Below are positions 33,335 through 41,160 of a DNA stretch of 44,061 nt, in pieces. The notes beneath the pieces were generated by a model. It saw only the letters and a program-made list of their open reading frames with translations, had not been told where the DNA came from and ran no database searches. Position 1 is the first letter of the stretch. Each line of letters begins with the position of its first letter. The DNA is from Polyangiaceae bacterium (GTDB lineage Bacteria; Myxococcota_A; Polyangia; Polyangiales; Polyangiaceae), in contig JAQSWN010000089.1 in the NCBI GenBank assembly GCA_029266615.1, positions 1 to 44,061 of the forward strand, given 5' to 3'. The position numbers and the translations under genes are program-made.

Positions 33335-34216
33335 ATGGCCCAGCCCGCCGTTCCCACGCTGACGACCGAAGGAGCGAGACCGGACCCGCTCGGTCCCGTG
33401 CTCTCGCTCGGGGAGAACGCGGTACGGGTCGGCGCCATCATCGGCTTGATCGGCGCACTGCTGTTGCATGGCGTCGCCGGCGTTCGCGCCGCTGCCAACC
33501 TGTACGACGTAGAGAATTTCTCGCGCAACGTCGCGGGCTACGTGAAGAACAACCTTCAGCTGCAGATCGACATCGACACCGCGCCCCCACCTCCCCCGCC
33601 TCCGCCGCCCGAGCCAGAAGCCGCGCCCCCACCCGAGCCGGAAGCACCGCCGGAAAAAGCGCCGCCCCCCTCCACACCCCAGGCGCCGGAGGAGGCGCCC
33701 CCTCCCGCCGCGCCCGCTCCCGCCGAAGCCGGTCAAGTGCTCACGGACCCCGACGCGCCCGTGGATCTCACGGGGGACGGCTTCGTCACCGGCACCGGCG
33801 AGTACCGCGGCGGCATCACCTCCAGCTCCGGCACGGCGAAGAACGCGGTGCGCGACGTGAACGCGAAGCCGGGCGGGGTCCCCGGTGGTACCGGCACCGC
33901 GGTCGCACCGGTCGCGCGCGCCCCGGAGAAAGATTTGTCTCAAGCCGCGTCCCCCATCGGCACCAGTTGGTCGGACTGCGGCTTCCCCGCCGAAGCCCAG
34001 CTGGACGGCGTGGAGTACGGCGTCGTAAAGCTGGTCGTGACCGTCAACACGGACGGCCGCGCCAAATCCGTCACGATCCTCGCGGACCCGGGCAGCGGCT
34101 TCGGCAATCACGCAAGGCAATGCGCGATGCGCCGAACCTTCAAGCCAGCGCTCGACAAGAGCGGCCAAGCCGTCGTCTCCAGCACGCCGCCGTTCACCGT
34201 GCGCTTCACGCTGTAG
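33335..34216 (+). CDS. tonB: Energy transducer TonB
   Basis: A 293-residue protein. An N-terminal helix (VGAIIGLIGALLLHGVAGVR) anchors it in the inner membrane. The periplasmic linker is Pro/Glu-rich (a run of PPPPPPEPEAAPPP type), long enough to span the periplasm. The C-terminal TonB domain has GVEYGVVKLVVTVNTDGRAK with SVTILADPGSGFG, then ARQCAMRRTFKPALDKSGQA and PFTVRFTL. It couples the ExbBD motor to TonB-dependent outer-membrane receptors, none of which is encoded nearby. Two Cys (CGFPAE and QCAMRR) could form a disulphide. Confidence 0.9.
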   Translation: MAQPAVPTLTTEGARPDPLGPVLSLGENAVRVGAIIGLIGALLLHGVAGVRAAANLYDVENFSRNVAGYVKNNLQLQIDIDTAPPPPPPPPPEPEAAPPPEPEAPPEKAPPPSTPQAPEEAPPPAAPAPAEAGQVLTDPDAPVDLTGDGFVTGTGEYRGGITSSSGTAKNAVRDVNAKPGGVPGGTGTAVAPVARAPEKDLSQAASPIGTSWSDCGFPAEAQLDGVEYGVVKLVVTVNTDGRAKSVTILADPGSGFGNHARQCAMRRTFKPALDKSGQAVVSSTPPFTVRFTL

Positions 34217-34287
34217 TCGCGCGCAGAGGCGCCCGCGCGCAAGCCCAATCCCCTTGGCCGCCGCGCGAGCGCGGACTAGGGTGCTTC

Positions 34288-34758
34288 GTGTCCAACATGG
34301 ATCGCGTGGAGCAGCTCAGCAAAATCGACCTGTTCGCGGGCCTCAAGCCGCAGGCGTTCGAGCTGATCGCCAGAGTCGCGACCGAAGAGACCCACCCGCT
34401 GGGCACCAAGATTTTTCAGCACGGGGACGTCGGAGACAAGCTCTACGTCATCATCGAGGGCAAGGTCCGCATCAGCCGGGACGTGCCCGGCATGGGCGAG
34501 GAAGCGCTTGCCGTCCTCGGCCCCGGCCAGGTCTTCGGGGAGATGGCCCTGCTGGACGAATCGCCGCGCTCGGCCGACGCGCGCGTGCACGAGCGCTGCC
34601 GCCTACTCGCCATCCCCAAAGACGGATTCGACGACCTGCTCTTCCTTCACAAGGATCTCGCCTACGAGGTTCTGTGGAGCATCGTTCGCATGCTCGTCGG
34701 CAGGCTCCGCGAGACCAACGACAAGCTCACGTTCCTGTCCATCTCCGGCAAATTCTGA
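34288..34758 (+). CDS. Cyclic-nucleotide-binding-domain protein
   Basis: About 156 residues. The GTG at 34288 has an AGGG 7 nt upstream; an ATG three codons later is the alternative. It is a single CAP-type effector domain: LFAGLKPQAFELIARVATEE, GDKLYVIIEGKVRIS, FGEMALLDESPRSADARV (the phosphate-binding cassette with conserved Glu and Arg) and a C-terminal helix. No DNA-binding, kinase or channel domain follows, so it may act on partners or bind ligand only. It sits 71 nt after tonB and before lexA. Confidence 0.85.
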   Translation: MSNMDRVEQLSKIDLFAGLKPQAFELIARVATEETHPLGTKIFQHGDVGDKLYVIIEGKVRISRDVPGMGEEALAVLGPGQVFGEMALLDESPRSADARVHERCRLLAIPKDGFDDLLFLHKDLAYEVLWSIVRMLVGRLRETNDKLTFLSISGKF

Positions 34759-34789
34759 GTCGGGCCGGCCAGCGCGTCCCACATCCACG

Positions 34790-34809
34790 GTCCACAGAGG
34801 GCTGTGGAC
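34790..34809 (+). terminator. Weak hairpin after cyclic-nucleotide-binding gene
   Basis: GTCCACAG (34790-34797) pairs with CTGTGGAC (34802-34809) around an AGGG loop. There is no T run, so it may not terminate transcription by itself. Confidence 0.35.
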
Positions 34810-34848
34810 GACTTCTGGACCGATGGTGCACAAGTCGCTAAGCGTCGG

Positions 34849-34878
34849 TTAACATTAGTATTTTTGCACTGCTAGCGT
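34849..34878 (+). promoter_or_regulatory. Second candidate promoter upstream of lexA
   Basis: TTAACA (34849-34854), an 18-nt spacer and TAGCGT (34873-34878). The -10 is identical to that of the candidate before the 35919 gene. It could give a longer lexA leader. Confidence 0.35.
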
Positions 34879-34896
34879 GTTTAGTCGGCACAGAAT

Positions 34897-34925
34897 TTGA
34901 CGCGGAAACACCCGTTCAGTATCTT
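34897..34925 (+). promoter_or_regulatory. lexA promoter with overlapping LexA box
   Basis: TTGACG (34897-34902), a 17-nt spacer and TATCTT (34920-34925). Within the spacer at 34904-34920 is a sequence ending CCCGTTCAGT that matches 14 of 17 positions of the Myxococcus LexA-box consensus CTRHAMRYBYGTTCAGS. The expected transcription start is about 34932, only about 3 nt before the lexA ATG. Confidence 0.65.
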
Positions 34926-34934
34926 CCGCGGGCC

Positions 34935-35591
34935 ATGCAGGGTCTGACGAAGCGCCAGGAACAAACTCTCGACTTCATCCGCCAGTCGATTGAAGACCGA
35001 GGTTACCCGCCCACCCTCCGCGAGATCGGCGAGCACATGGGCATCCGTTCGACCAACGGGGTGAACGACCACCTTCGCGCGCTAGAGCGCAAGGGCTACC
35101 TCACGCGCGAAGACATGAAGAGCCGCGCGCTGAAGTTGGTGGAAGACCAGCTGTCGTCCGCCGCCCCCACCGCCGCACAAAAGCTCAACGCGGAAGAAGA
35201 TCTCATCGAGGTGCGCGTGCTCGGCCGCGTCGCGGCAGGCCTTCCCCTGTACGCAGAAGAAAACGTCATCGACACCGTGCGGGTCGACCGCATGCTCGTT
35301 CGCGGCGGCCGCGAGGTATTCGGCCTGCGCGTCACCGGGGACTCGATGATCGAAGCCGGAATCCTCAGCGGGGACTACATCTTCGTGAAGAAGCAGTCCA
35401 CGGCGGACCGCGGCGACATCGTCGTGGCGCTCATCGGTGACGAAGCAACGGTGAAGTACTTCTACCCCGAGCGAGACTACGTGCGTTTCCAGCCCGCCAA
35501 CTCGCAGATGGCGCCCATCTTGGTCCGGGCGAGCGACTTCAAGTCGACCATGCTCCTGGGCAAGGTCGTCGGCGTGTATCGCCGCCTCTGA
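34935..35591 (+). CDS. lexA: LexA repressor
   Basis: A 218-residue SOS repressor with normal architecture. The N-terminal winged helix has [17 protein letters not shown] and [18 protein letters not shown] with [16 protein letters not shown]. The C-terminal S24 protease domain holds the self-cleavage site Ala101-Gly102 (GRVAAGLPL), catalytic Ser137 (TGDSMIEAG) and Lys174 ([10 protein letters not shown]). DNA damage and RecA promote its cleavage, releasing SOS genes. The LexA-box-like site in its own promoter indicates autoregulation. No SOS target gene adjoins it. A hairpin terminator follows. Confidence 0.96.
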   Translation: MQGLTKRQEQTLDFIRQSIEDRGYPPTLREIGEHMGIRSTNGVNDHLRALERKGYLTREDMKSRALKLVEDQLSSAAPTAAQKLNAEEDLIEVRVLGRVAAGLPLYAEENVIDTVRVDRMLVRGGREVFGLRVTGDSMIEAGILSGDYIFVKKQSTADRGDIVVALIGDEATVKYFYPERDYVRFQPANSQMAPILVRASDFKSTMLLGKVVGVYRRL

Positions 35592-35592
35592 G

Positions 35593-35634
35593 CCCCAACT
35601 GCGGCTCTCCAATCCGCTGCGAGCCGCACTGGGG
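35593..35634 (+). terminator. Hairpin after lexA
   Basis: TGCGGCTC (35600-35607 region) pairs with GAGCCGCA (35621-35628), and CCCCA with TGGGG extends the stem past a small bulge. No clear T tract follows. Confidence 0.5.
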
Positions 35635-35836
35635 TTACCATGCGTTCTAGAAGCCGATTTCAAGGCGCATAGCGCCCCGGCGCGTCGCCTCCAGCAGCTG
35701 AATTTTCCTGAGCTGCGCAGGGCGCGCCGCCGCGTGGGACGGGCCCCCACCGCGCGAAGTCGCAACCTTGCTCGCGCCGAATCGAGTTTGACGCGTCCGG
35801 ACGAGCGCGTTGCGCGGCGGAAATGCGAGACGCTTG

Positions 35837-35866
35837 TTGACGGGTTTCCCCCCCAATTGCTAGCGT
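35837..35866 (+). promoter_or_regulatory. Candidate promoter of the lipoprotein/OmpA operon
   Basis: TTGACG (35837-35842), an 18-nt spacer and TAGCGT (35861-35866), about 53 nt before the GTG at 35919. Confidence 0.45.
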
Positions 35867-35918
35867 TCGCGGCAAATAGGCGGTCTGAAGAGCCTACCAG
35901 CCTCGAGGAAACGCTACG

Positions 35919-36242
35919 GTGACACGGCTCCAAACTTTCGAGAAGTTCCGCTTCCTTGCCATGGGCGCGGGCCTCATCGTGGCCGCCTCTGGTTGTGGCA
36001 ACGCGCTTTACGCCGTGTCCGCGAACTCTGCATCTTCGAAGGTAGAAGAAGCGCGGGAGCTGGGCGCGGAGCAGTACGCAACGTACGAGTATTTCCTCGC
36101 CACGGAGCACCTGCAGAAGGCCCAGACCGAAGCCTCGGAAGCCGACTACAGCGACGCTGCAAACCTCGCAGAAAAGGCAGAGGAGCACGCCGACAAAGCC
36201 ATCCGCCTCGCGCGCGAAGCACACCGAGGAGCGGGTCGATGA
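35919..36242 (+). CDS. Small helical lipoprotein (DUF4398-like)
   Basis: A 107-residue protein starting at GTG with a GAGGAA ribosome binding site. The signal FRFLAMGAGLIVAASGCG carries lipobox ASGC. The mature part is a helical hairpin: KVEEARELGAEQYATYEYFL, then LQKAQTEASEADYSDAANLA and EKAEEHADKAIRLAREAH. This pattern resembles DUF4398-type lipoproteins that usually precede OmpA-family proteins. Its stop overlaps the next ATG (ATGA), so it is coupled to the OmpA/TSP3 gene. The likely role is a peptidoglycan-associated or outer-membrane accessory protein. Confidence 0.82.
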   Translation: MTRLQTFEKFRFLAMGAGLIVAASGCGNALYAVSANSASSKVEEARELGAEQYATYEYFLATEHLQKAQTEASEADYSDAANLAEKAEEHADKAIRLAREAHRGAGR

Positions 36243-37351
36243 ACGCGCGCCTCGCGGCGCTGGCGCTCTCGTGTCTCGTCGGTTGCTCACAGAGTCCCGC
36301 GCTGCGAGGTAAGATCGCCGGCCTCACGGAGATCGTGGGCCAGGCGGAGCGCAATGGTGCCATTCGCTGCGCCCCGCGGGAGCTCGCGGTCGCGAAGAGC
36401 CAGCTGACGTTTGCGTCGTTGGAGCTGGACCAAGGGTTCGTTTCCAAAGCGAAGTCGCATCTGTGGAAGGCGGAACCGAACGCGCACGCGGCGTACTTCC
36501 TGTCCCCGCCACAGTATTGCGCGGAGCGCGGCTTTCAAATCGTCCCCGGCCCCGGCGATAGAGACGGCGACGGCTTGATGGACCCCGTCGACAAGTGCCC
36601 AGACCAGCCCGAGCTGTACCAGGGCTTCGAGGATACGGACGGCTGCCCCGACGACGCGGACGTGGACGGCGACGGCGTGGCTGACAGCAAAGATTCGTGC
36701 GTGGTGGAGCCAGAGGATAAAGACGGCTACCTGGACGAAGATGGCTGCCCGGAGGTCGACAACGACCTGGACACGCTGGCTGACGCGACCGACAAGTGCC
36801 CGCTGGAGTCCGAAGATCCCGACGGTTACGAGGACGAAGACGGCTGCCCCGACCTCGACAACGACAAGGACACCGTTCCGGACGTCAAAGATCAGTGCCC
36901 GAACGAGATTGGCTCCGCCACCCAGGAGCCGTTGGGGTGCCCCACGAAGCCGGCGCTCGTGGTCGTGACCGACTGCGAAGTGAAAATCACCCAGCAGATC
37001 CATTTCGAGTTCAACAAGGACAAGATCCGTCCGGAAAGCTTCCCCGTCCTGGACGCCGTCGTCGAAGCCTTGCAGAAAAACCCGAACATCAAGATCGAAG
37101 TTCAGGGCCATACGGATAACAAGGGTGCCGCCGCGTACAACAAGAGCTTGTCGGATCGCCGCGCTGCGTCGGTCATGAAGTACGTCGTGTCGCACGGCGT
37201 CACGGCGTCGCGGCTCACCTCCCACGGCTACGGCTTCGAACGTCCGTTGGTCGACAACAGCACGGAGACTAATCGCGCGCTAAACCGTCGCGTTCAGTTC
37301 GTGCGGACCGAAGGCGTGAAGGAAGGCTGCCCCAAGCCTGCCGGCGGCTGA
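36239..37351 (+). CDS. OmpA-family lipoprotein with thrombospondin type 3 repeats
   Basis: A 370-residue lipoprotein (lipobox LVGC, Cys16). Residues 20-100 form a helical region similar to the preceding small lipoprotein. Residues 107-222 hold about four to five TSP type 3 calcium-binding repeats, for example DRDGDGLMDPVDKCPDQPEL, DVDGDGVADSKDSC and DNDKDTVPDVKDQCPNE. The C-terminal OmpA domain (about 245-365) has IHFEFNKDKIRPES and VQGHTDNKGAAAYNKSLSDR with RRAASVMKYV, ending NRALNRRVQFV. The OmpA domain binds peptidoglycan, and the TSP3 repeats bind Ca2+ and may be surface exposed. It is the second gene of a three-gene envelope operon. Confidence 0.92.
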   Translation: MNARLAALALSCLVGCSQSPALRGKIAGLTEIVGQAERNGAIRCAPRELAVAKSQLTFASLELDQGFVSKAKSHLWKAEPNAHAAYFLSPPQYCAERGFQIVPGPGDRDGDGLMDPVDKCPDQPELYQGFEDTDGCPDDADVDGDGVADSKDSCVVEPEDKDGYLDEDGCPEVDNDLDTLADATDKCPLESEDPDGYEDEDGCPDLDNDKDTVPDVKDQCPNEIGSATQEPLGCPTKPALVVVTDCEVKITQQIHFEFNKDKIRPESFPVLDAVVEALQKNPNIKIEVQGHTDNKGAAAYNKSLSDRRAASVMKYVVSHGVTASRLTSHGYGFERPLVDNSTETNRALNRRVQFVRTEGVKEGCPKPAGG

Positions 37352-37435
37352 GCTGCCACCCGCCGCGCCTGACTCCACCATCCCCCCCGCCACCGCGGGC
37401 CTAGATTCACCAAGCACTTCCCAAGAGGAATCCAC

Positions 37436-39181
37436 GTGTACCGCCGCTTGCCGCTCCGTCTGCTTTGTCTCCTGCTCACCCTGGCCCTTCCCGCGTCCGC
37501 GCAGTTCACGCGCGACAACGCGGCGAACAAGAAGATCGACGAGGCCATCAACGAGCACTACCTCGCCACCGACTTCGACAAGGCCGAGGGGGTGCTGACC
37601 GGCACCGTCCAGGCTTGCGGGGACAAGTGCAGCCCGCAGGTCGTCGCGCGGGCGTGGATGTACGTCGGTATCGTCCGCGGCAGCGGCAAGAACGACCAGG
37701 CGGGCGCCAAGGAAGCCTTCCAAAAAGCGATCGCGACGGATCCGCAGGTGAAGCTGGACACCGCCCTCGCCACACCGGAGACGCAAAAGACGTTCGACGG
37801 CACGGGCGGCACTGGCGGCGCGGCGACTCCGCCAGCCGCCCCTGCGGACGCGCCCGCGGCGCCGGCCGGTGGGGAGGAAGAGGGCCCCGGCGGCATGAAG
37901 TGCACGCCCGACGCGATGGAAGTGGAAACGCGCCGTCCCATCCCGGTCGAGTGCGTGTCGGACGAAGAAGCGGCGGGCGTCGAGCTCCGCTACAAGCCGT
38001 TCGGCGGCGACTGGAAGACGGTCAAGATGACCAAGAAGGGTGAGGCCTTCCGAGGCGAGATCCCTTGCAACGACACCAAGAGCGCCGGCGACCTCAAAGT
38101 TTACGCGCGCGCCAAAGACGCCGCGGGCGAGACCATCGACAACTGGGGCTCGAAGAACAAGCCCATCAACTACACCTTGGGCGAGAGCGTCGCGGGTGAG
38201 CCCCCGGCGTTCACGGGCGAAGCGGCCCCCGCGCGCTGCGCGGACTCCGCAGAGTGCCCCCCGGACTTCCCGGGGTGCGGCACCGGGAGCACCCGCGGGA
38301 ACGTTGATTGGGGCGGCAAGTGCGAGAACTCGACCGAGTGCAAGCAGGGCCTGCTCTGCGAGAGTGGCGTGTGCGAAAGCGCGCCCAGCTGCGAGTCGGA
38401 CAACGACTGCAGCACCGGTAAGTGCACCGAGGGCAAGTGCGACGTGGGCGACGACGTCGCTTCGTCGGCCGGCCCCTACAAGAAGAACTGGCTCGGTCTT
38501 CACTTCGCGCAGGACATCGCCATCATCGGCGGCTCCAACGTGTGCGGTCAGGACGGCGGCTACGAATGCTACAACGCGGGCAGCCGTAGCGAGCCCTACG
38601 GCGGGCCGCCCTACCCCGGCACCGGCATCGCCAAGGGCACCGCGATCGCCACTCAGCGCCTGCTGCTGAGCTACGACCGCGCGTTCACGTCGCGCTTCAC
38701 CGCCGGTGTGCGCGTCGGCTACGCGTTCTCCGGCGGTCCCCCAGCGGTGACGGTAGACGGCACGACGGGTGAGCAGTCGGGCAAGATCAATTTCTTGCCG
38801 TTCCACGCCGAAGCGCGGCTCACGTACTGGATCTTGCCGCTCAGCAAGATTGGTTTTCGGCCCTACGTGTTCGCGGGTGGCGGAATGGCGCAAGTGGACG
38901 CCAAAGTGAAGGTCACCGTGTTCGACTGCGGGAGCCCCCAGCGAGACGGTACCCCGCCGCCCGCTAATTGCTCGGAGGGCGGCGCCGACAAGAACAACCT
39001 CACCCAGCGCCCGGTGGACGCGTGGAAGAAGCTCGGCCAGGGTTTCATCACCGTCGGCGGCGGCGTCGTTTACGCCATCAAGCCGCAGTTCGGCATTCAG
39101 GCGAACTTCAACTTCCTCTACATGCTCGGCTCGTCCGGTCCGGTGTTGCAGCCGTCGCTGGGCGTCGTCTACGGGATGTGA
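37436..39181 (+). CDS. TPR-like, Cys-rich and beta-barrel envelope protein
   Basis: A 581-residue exported protein. The GTG at 37436 follows a GAGGAA ribosome binding site. The signal peptide ends PASAQF. Residues 20-115 are TPR-like (VARAWMYVGIVRGSGKNDQA, AKEAFQKAI). A Gly/Pro/Ala linker and a beta domain follow (LRYKPFGGDWKTVKMTKKG). Residues about 262-340 are Cys-rich with CENSTECKQGLLCESGVCES and CESDNDCSTGKCTEGKCDVG, similar to dickkopf/EGF-like repeats of myxobacterial surface proteins. The C-terminal 240 residues have alternating strands (LLLSYDRAFTSRFTAGVRVG, FRPYVFAGGGMAQVDAKVKV, FGIQANFNFLYMLG) typical of an outer-membrane barrel. Surface function is unknown. A terminator hairpin follows. 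Confidence 0.82.
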   Translation: MYRRLPLRLLCLLLTLALPASAQFTRDNAANKKIDEAINEHYLATDFDKAEGVLTGTVQACGDKCSPQVVARAWMYVGIVRGSGKNDQAGAKEAFQKAIATDPQVKLDTALATPETQKTFDGTGGTGGAATPPAAPADAPAAPAGGEEEGPGGMKCTPDAMEVETRRPIPVECVSDEEAAGVELRYKPFGGDWKTVKMTKKGEAFRGEIPCNDTKSAGDLKVYARAKDAAGETIDNWGSKNKPINYTLGESVAGEPPAFTGEAAPARCADSAECPPDFPGCGTGSTRGNVDWGGKCENSTECKQGLLCESGVCESAPSCESDNDCSTGKCTEGKCDVGDDVASSAGPYKKNWLGLHFAQDIAIIGGSNVCGQDGGYECYNAGSRSEPYGGPPYPGTGIAKGTAIATQRLLLSYDRAFTSRFTAGVRVGYAFSGGPPAVTVDGTTGEQSGKINFLPFHAEARLTYWILPLSKIGFRPYVFAGGGMAQVDAKVKVTVFDCGSPQRDGTPPPANCSEGGADKNNLTQRPVDAWKKLGQGFITVGGGVVYAIKPQFGIQANFNFLYMLGSSGPVLQPSLGVVYGM

Positions 39182-39189
39182 GCGAACGC

Positions 39190-39224
39190 AGGGGCTCGCG
39201 TCGCGTTGGCGACGCCGAGCCCCT
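39190..39224. terminator. Bidirectional hairpin terminator
   Basis: The left arm AGGGGCTCGCGTCGC (39190-39204) and right arm 39209-39224 pair with one bulged base around a GTTG loop. It lies between the convergent barrel-protein and uracil-DNA glycosylase genes and can serve both. Confidence 0.7.
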
Positions 39225-40076
39225 CTAGGCGCCTTTGCCGGGGACGCTGCGGCCGAGGTGCTTGAGCACGAGCTGCAGGTCCGCCCACACCTCGCGCTTA
39301 CCCGCGGGGTTGCGAAGCAGGTACGCGGGGTGGAACGTTGGCATCACTGCGATTCGTCCTTGATAGAGCCGCCAGCGGCCGCGGACGCGAGTGATGCTCT
39401 CCACGCTGCCGAACAGACCCTGGAGCGCGGTCTTACCTAGCGCCACGATGACCTGCGGCTCGACCAACGCGAGCTGCTCTGTCAGGTACGGCATGCAGGC
39501 GCTCATCTCGTCCGGCTCGGGCGTACGGTTCTGGGGCGGGCGGCACTTGACGATGTTGCAGACGTACACGTCGTCGCGAGCGATGCCCATGGCCGCGATC
39601 ATGCGGTCCAGCAGCTGACCAGCCGCGCCAACGAAGGGAAATCCTTGAGCGTCCTCGTCGGCTCCGGGCCCCTCGCCGACGAAGCATAGACCCGAGGAGC
39701 CGTTCCCTCGCGCGAACACGGTCTGCGTGCGCGACTCGTGGAGGGAGCACTTGGTGCAGCCTTTCACCTGCTCGGCGAGCAACGCGAGCCGGTGCTGGCG
39801 CTCCGCCGGATCCAGCGGGATTGCCACGGGCGCGGCGGCGCGCGCTGGAGCTTCAACGGGCATCGCACGCGGCGCCGACGCCACCGCGGGCATCGGAGCC
39901 GCTGGCGGAGCCGGCATGGGTACAGGAGGGATCGCTTCCGGCGGCTGCTCGGCTAGGCTCGAGCGTGTTTCCGCCGGGAGCGCATGCGTCCCACACGCCT
40001 GGTGCCATTCGGCGTGTGCGCGCAAGGCTTCGCTCAACGAGCGGAGCTCGGACAGCGGGTCGAGCTCGCCCTCCAT
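39225..40076 (-). CDS. Uracil-DNA glycosylase, family 4
   Basis: A 283-residue protein. About 85 N-terminal residues are Ala/Pro/Met-rich low complexity, absent from typical family members (about 200 residues). The core begins GCTKCSLHESRTQTVFARGN. The family motif FVGEGPGADEDAQGFPFVGA forms the uracil pocket, with VYVCNIVKCRPPQNRTP and the C-terminal MPTFHPAYLLRNP (catalytic-loop His). The Fe-S cysteines are visible: CTKC, KCRPP and SACMPYL. It removes uracil from DNA in base-excision repair. Its start is 3 nt after the trxB stop. Confidence 0.92.
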   Translation of the reverse strand: MEGELDPLSELRSLSEALRAHAEWHQACGTHALPAETRSSLAEQPPEAIPPVPMPAPPAAPMPAVASAPRAMPVEAPARAAAPVAIPLDPAERQHRLALLAEQVKGCTKCSLHESRTQTVFARGNGSSGLCFVGEGPGADEDAQGFPFVGAAGQLLDRMIAAMGIARDDVYVCNIVKCRPPQNRTPEPDEMSACMPYLTEQLALVEPQVIVALGKTALQGLFGSVESITRVRGRWRLYQGRIAVMPTFHPAYLLRNPAGKREVWADLQLVLKHLGRSVPGKGA

Positions 40077-40079
40077 GCT

Positions 40080-41042
40080 TCAGTGCTGCGCCGCGAGGAA
40101 GCGCTCGGCGTCGAGCGCGGCCATGCAGCCCGTGCCAGCGGCGGTCACGGCTTGACGGTAGGTAAAGTCCGCGACGTCCCCGGCCGCGAATACGCCAGGG
40201 ACATTGGTGCGGGTGCTGCCGGCTTCGACCTTCAAGTAGCCGTTCGGGTGCATGTCCAGCTGACCCTTGAACAAGTCGGTCATTGGCGTGTGGCCGATGG
40301 CGACGAAGAGCGCGCCCACGTCCAGCGTCTTGCTGTCGCCCGACTTGAGGTCTTGCACCTTCAAGCCCGTCACGCGGTCCTGGGTCACGTCCAACACCTC
40401 GGTCACCACGTGCGAGCGGAGCACGGTGATCTTCGGGTTTTCCATGACGCGCTTCTCCATCGCCTTGGAGGCGCGAAACTCGTCTCGACGGTGCAGCAGC
40501 GTGACGTGCTTGCAGAGACCGGCGAGGTAGCTGGCCTCTTCCATGGCCGTGTCACCACCGCCCACCACCGCTACGTTCTCGCCACGAAACAACGCGCCGT
40601 CGCACACGGCACAGGCGCTGACGCCCTTGTTCTTCAGCACGTGCTCGCTCTCGAGCCCGAGGTAGTTGGCGCGCGCGCCCGTCGAGATGATGACGGTCTC
40701 CGCCAGGTGCAGAATGTTCTCGTCCTCCCCGACCCAGACTTTGAAAGGACGCTGCGAGAAGTCCACCTTCTGCACGTCCGCCGTGATGAGCTCGGTTCCC
40801 TGATGCTCGGCTTGTTGCCGAAAGCGGAGCATGAGCTCTTGGCCGTGCACCGAGGTGGGGAATCCGGGGAAGTTCTCCACATCGCTCGTGAACATCAGCT
40901 GGCCGCCGGGGATGAGCCCGCCGGCGTTGAAGCCCTCGACGCAGAGCGGCTTCATGTTCGCGCGCGCGGCGTAAATCGCGGCCGTTAGGCCGGCGGGGCC
41001 GGAACCAATGATCAAGACCTTGTGCAGACGGGGATCGGACAT
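40080..41042 (-). CDS. trxB: Thioredoxin reductase
   Basis: A 320-residue flavoprotein starting MSDPRLHKVLIIGSGPAGLT; ATG at 41042 with AGGAAG 9 nt upstream (the ATG 13 codons earlier is less likely). The FAD site is GSGPAG (13-18). The redox-active pair is CAVC (Cys144, Cys147) in SACAVCDGALF. The NADPH site is VVGGGDTAMEEASYLA, and the closing FAD motif is GVFAAGDVAD. It reduces thioredoxin with NADPH in the cytoplasm. The glycosylase gene follows in the same direction, and the sensor-like gene is upstream. Confidence 0.95.
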   Translation of the reverse strand: MSDPRLHKVLIIGSGPAGLTAAIYAARANMKPLCVEGFNAGGLIPGGQLMFTSDVENFPGFPTSVHGQELMLRFRQQAEHQGTELITADVQKVDFSQRPFKVWVGEDENILHLAETVIISTGARANYLGLESEHVLKNKGVSACAVCDGALFRGENVAVVGGGDTAMEEASYLAGLCKHVTLLHRRDEFRASKAMEKRVMENPKITVLRSHVVTEVLDVTQDRVTGLKVQDLKSGDSKTLDVGALFVAIGHTPMTDLFKGQLDMHPNGYLKVEAGSTRTNVPGVFAAGDVADFTYRQAVTAAGTGCMAALDAERFLAAQH

Positions 41043-41160
41043 AGACGCTGGCTTCCTGACAGAGCCAAGAACTAGCGTCAATCGTGGGGATTCCCGAGCC
41101 CCGCGTCAACGGCCACGGCGTCCCGTCCAGGCGCGCAGCAGTCTTCGAGGGGCGTTTGGC

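Larger units (their letters stand above)
35592..35918. other. Intergenic region between lexA and envelope operon
   Basis: About 330 bases. It contains the hairpin at 35593-35634 and a promoter candidate, TTGACG-N18-TAGCGT, at 35837-35866, ahead of the ribosome binding site GAGGAA of the next gene. Nothing else is recognised. Confidence 0.6.

Noticed and set aside
33590-33740. Pro/Ala-rich repeats in tonB considered as a separate repeat element
   Set aside because: They are the normal flexible linker of TonB.
34790-34809. DnaA-box-like TCCACA sequences as a replication origin
   Set aside because: They form a short hairpin, no further DnaA boxes or dnaA/dnaN genes are nearby.
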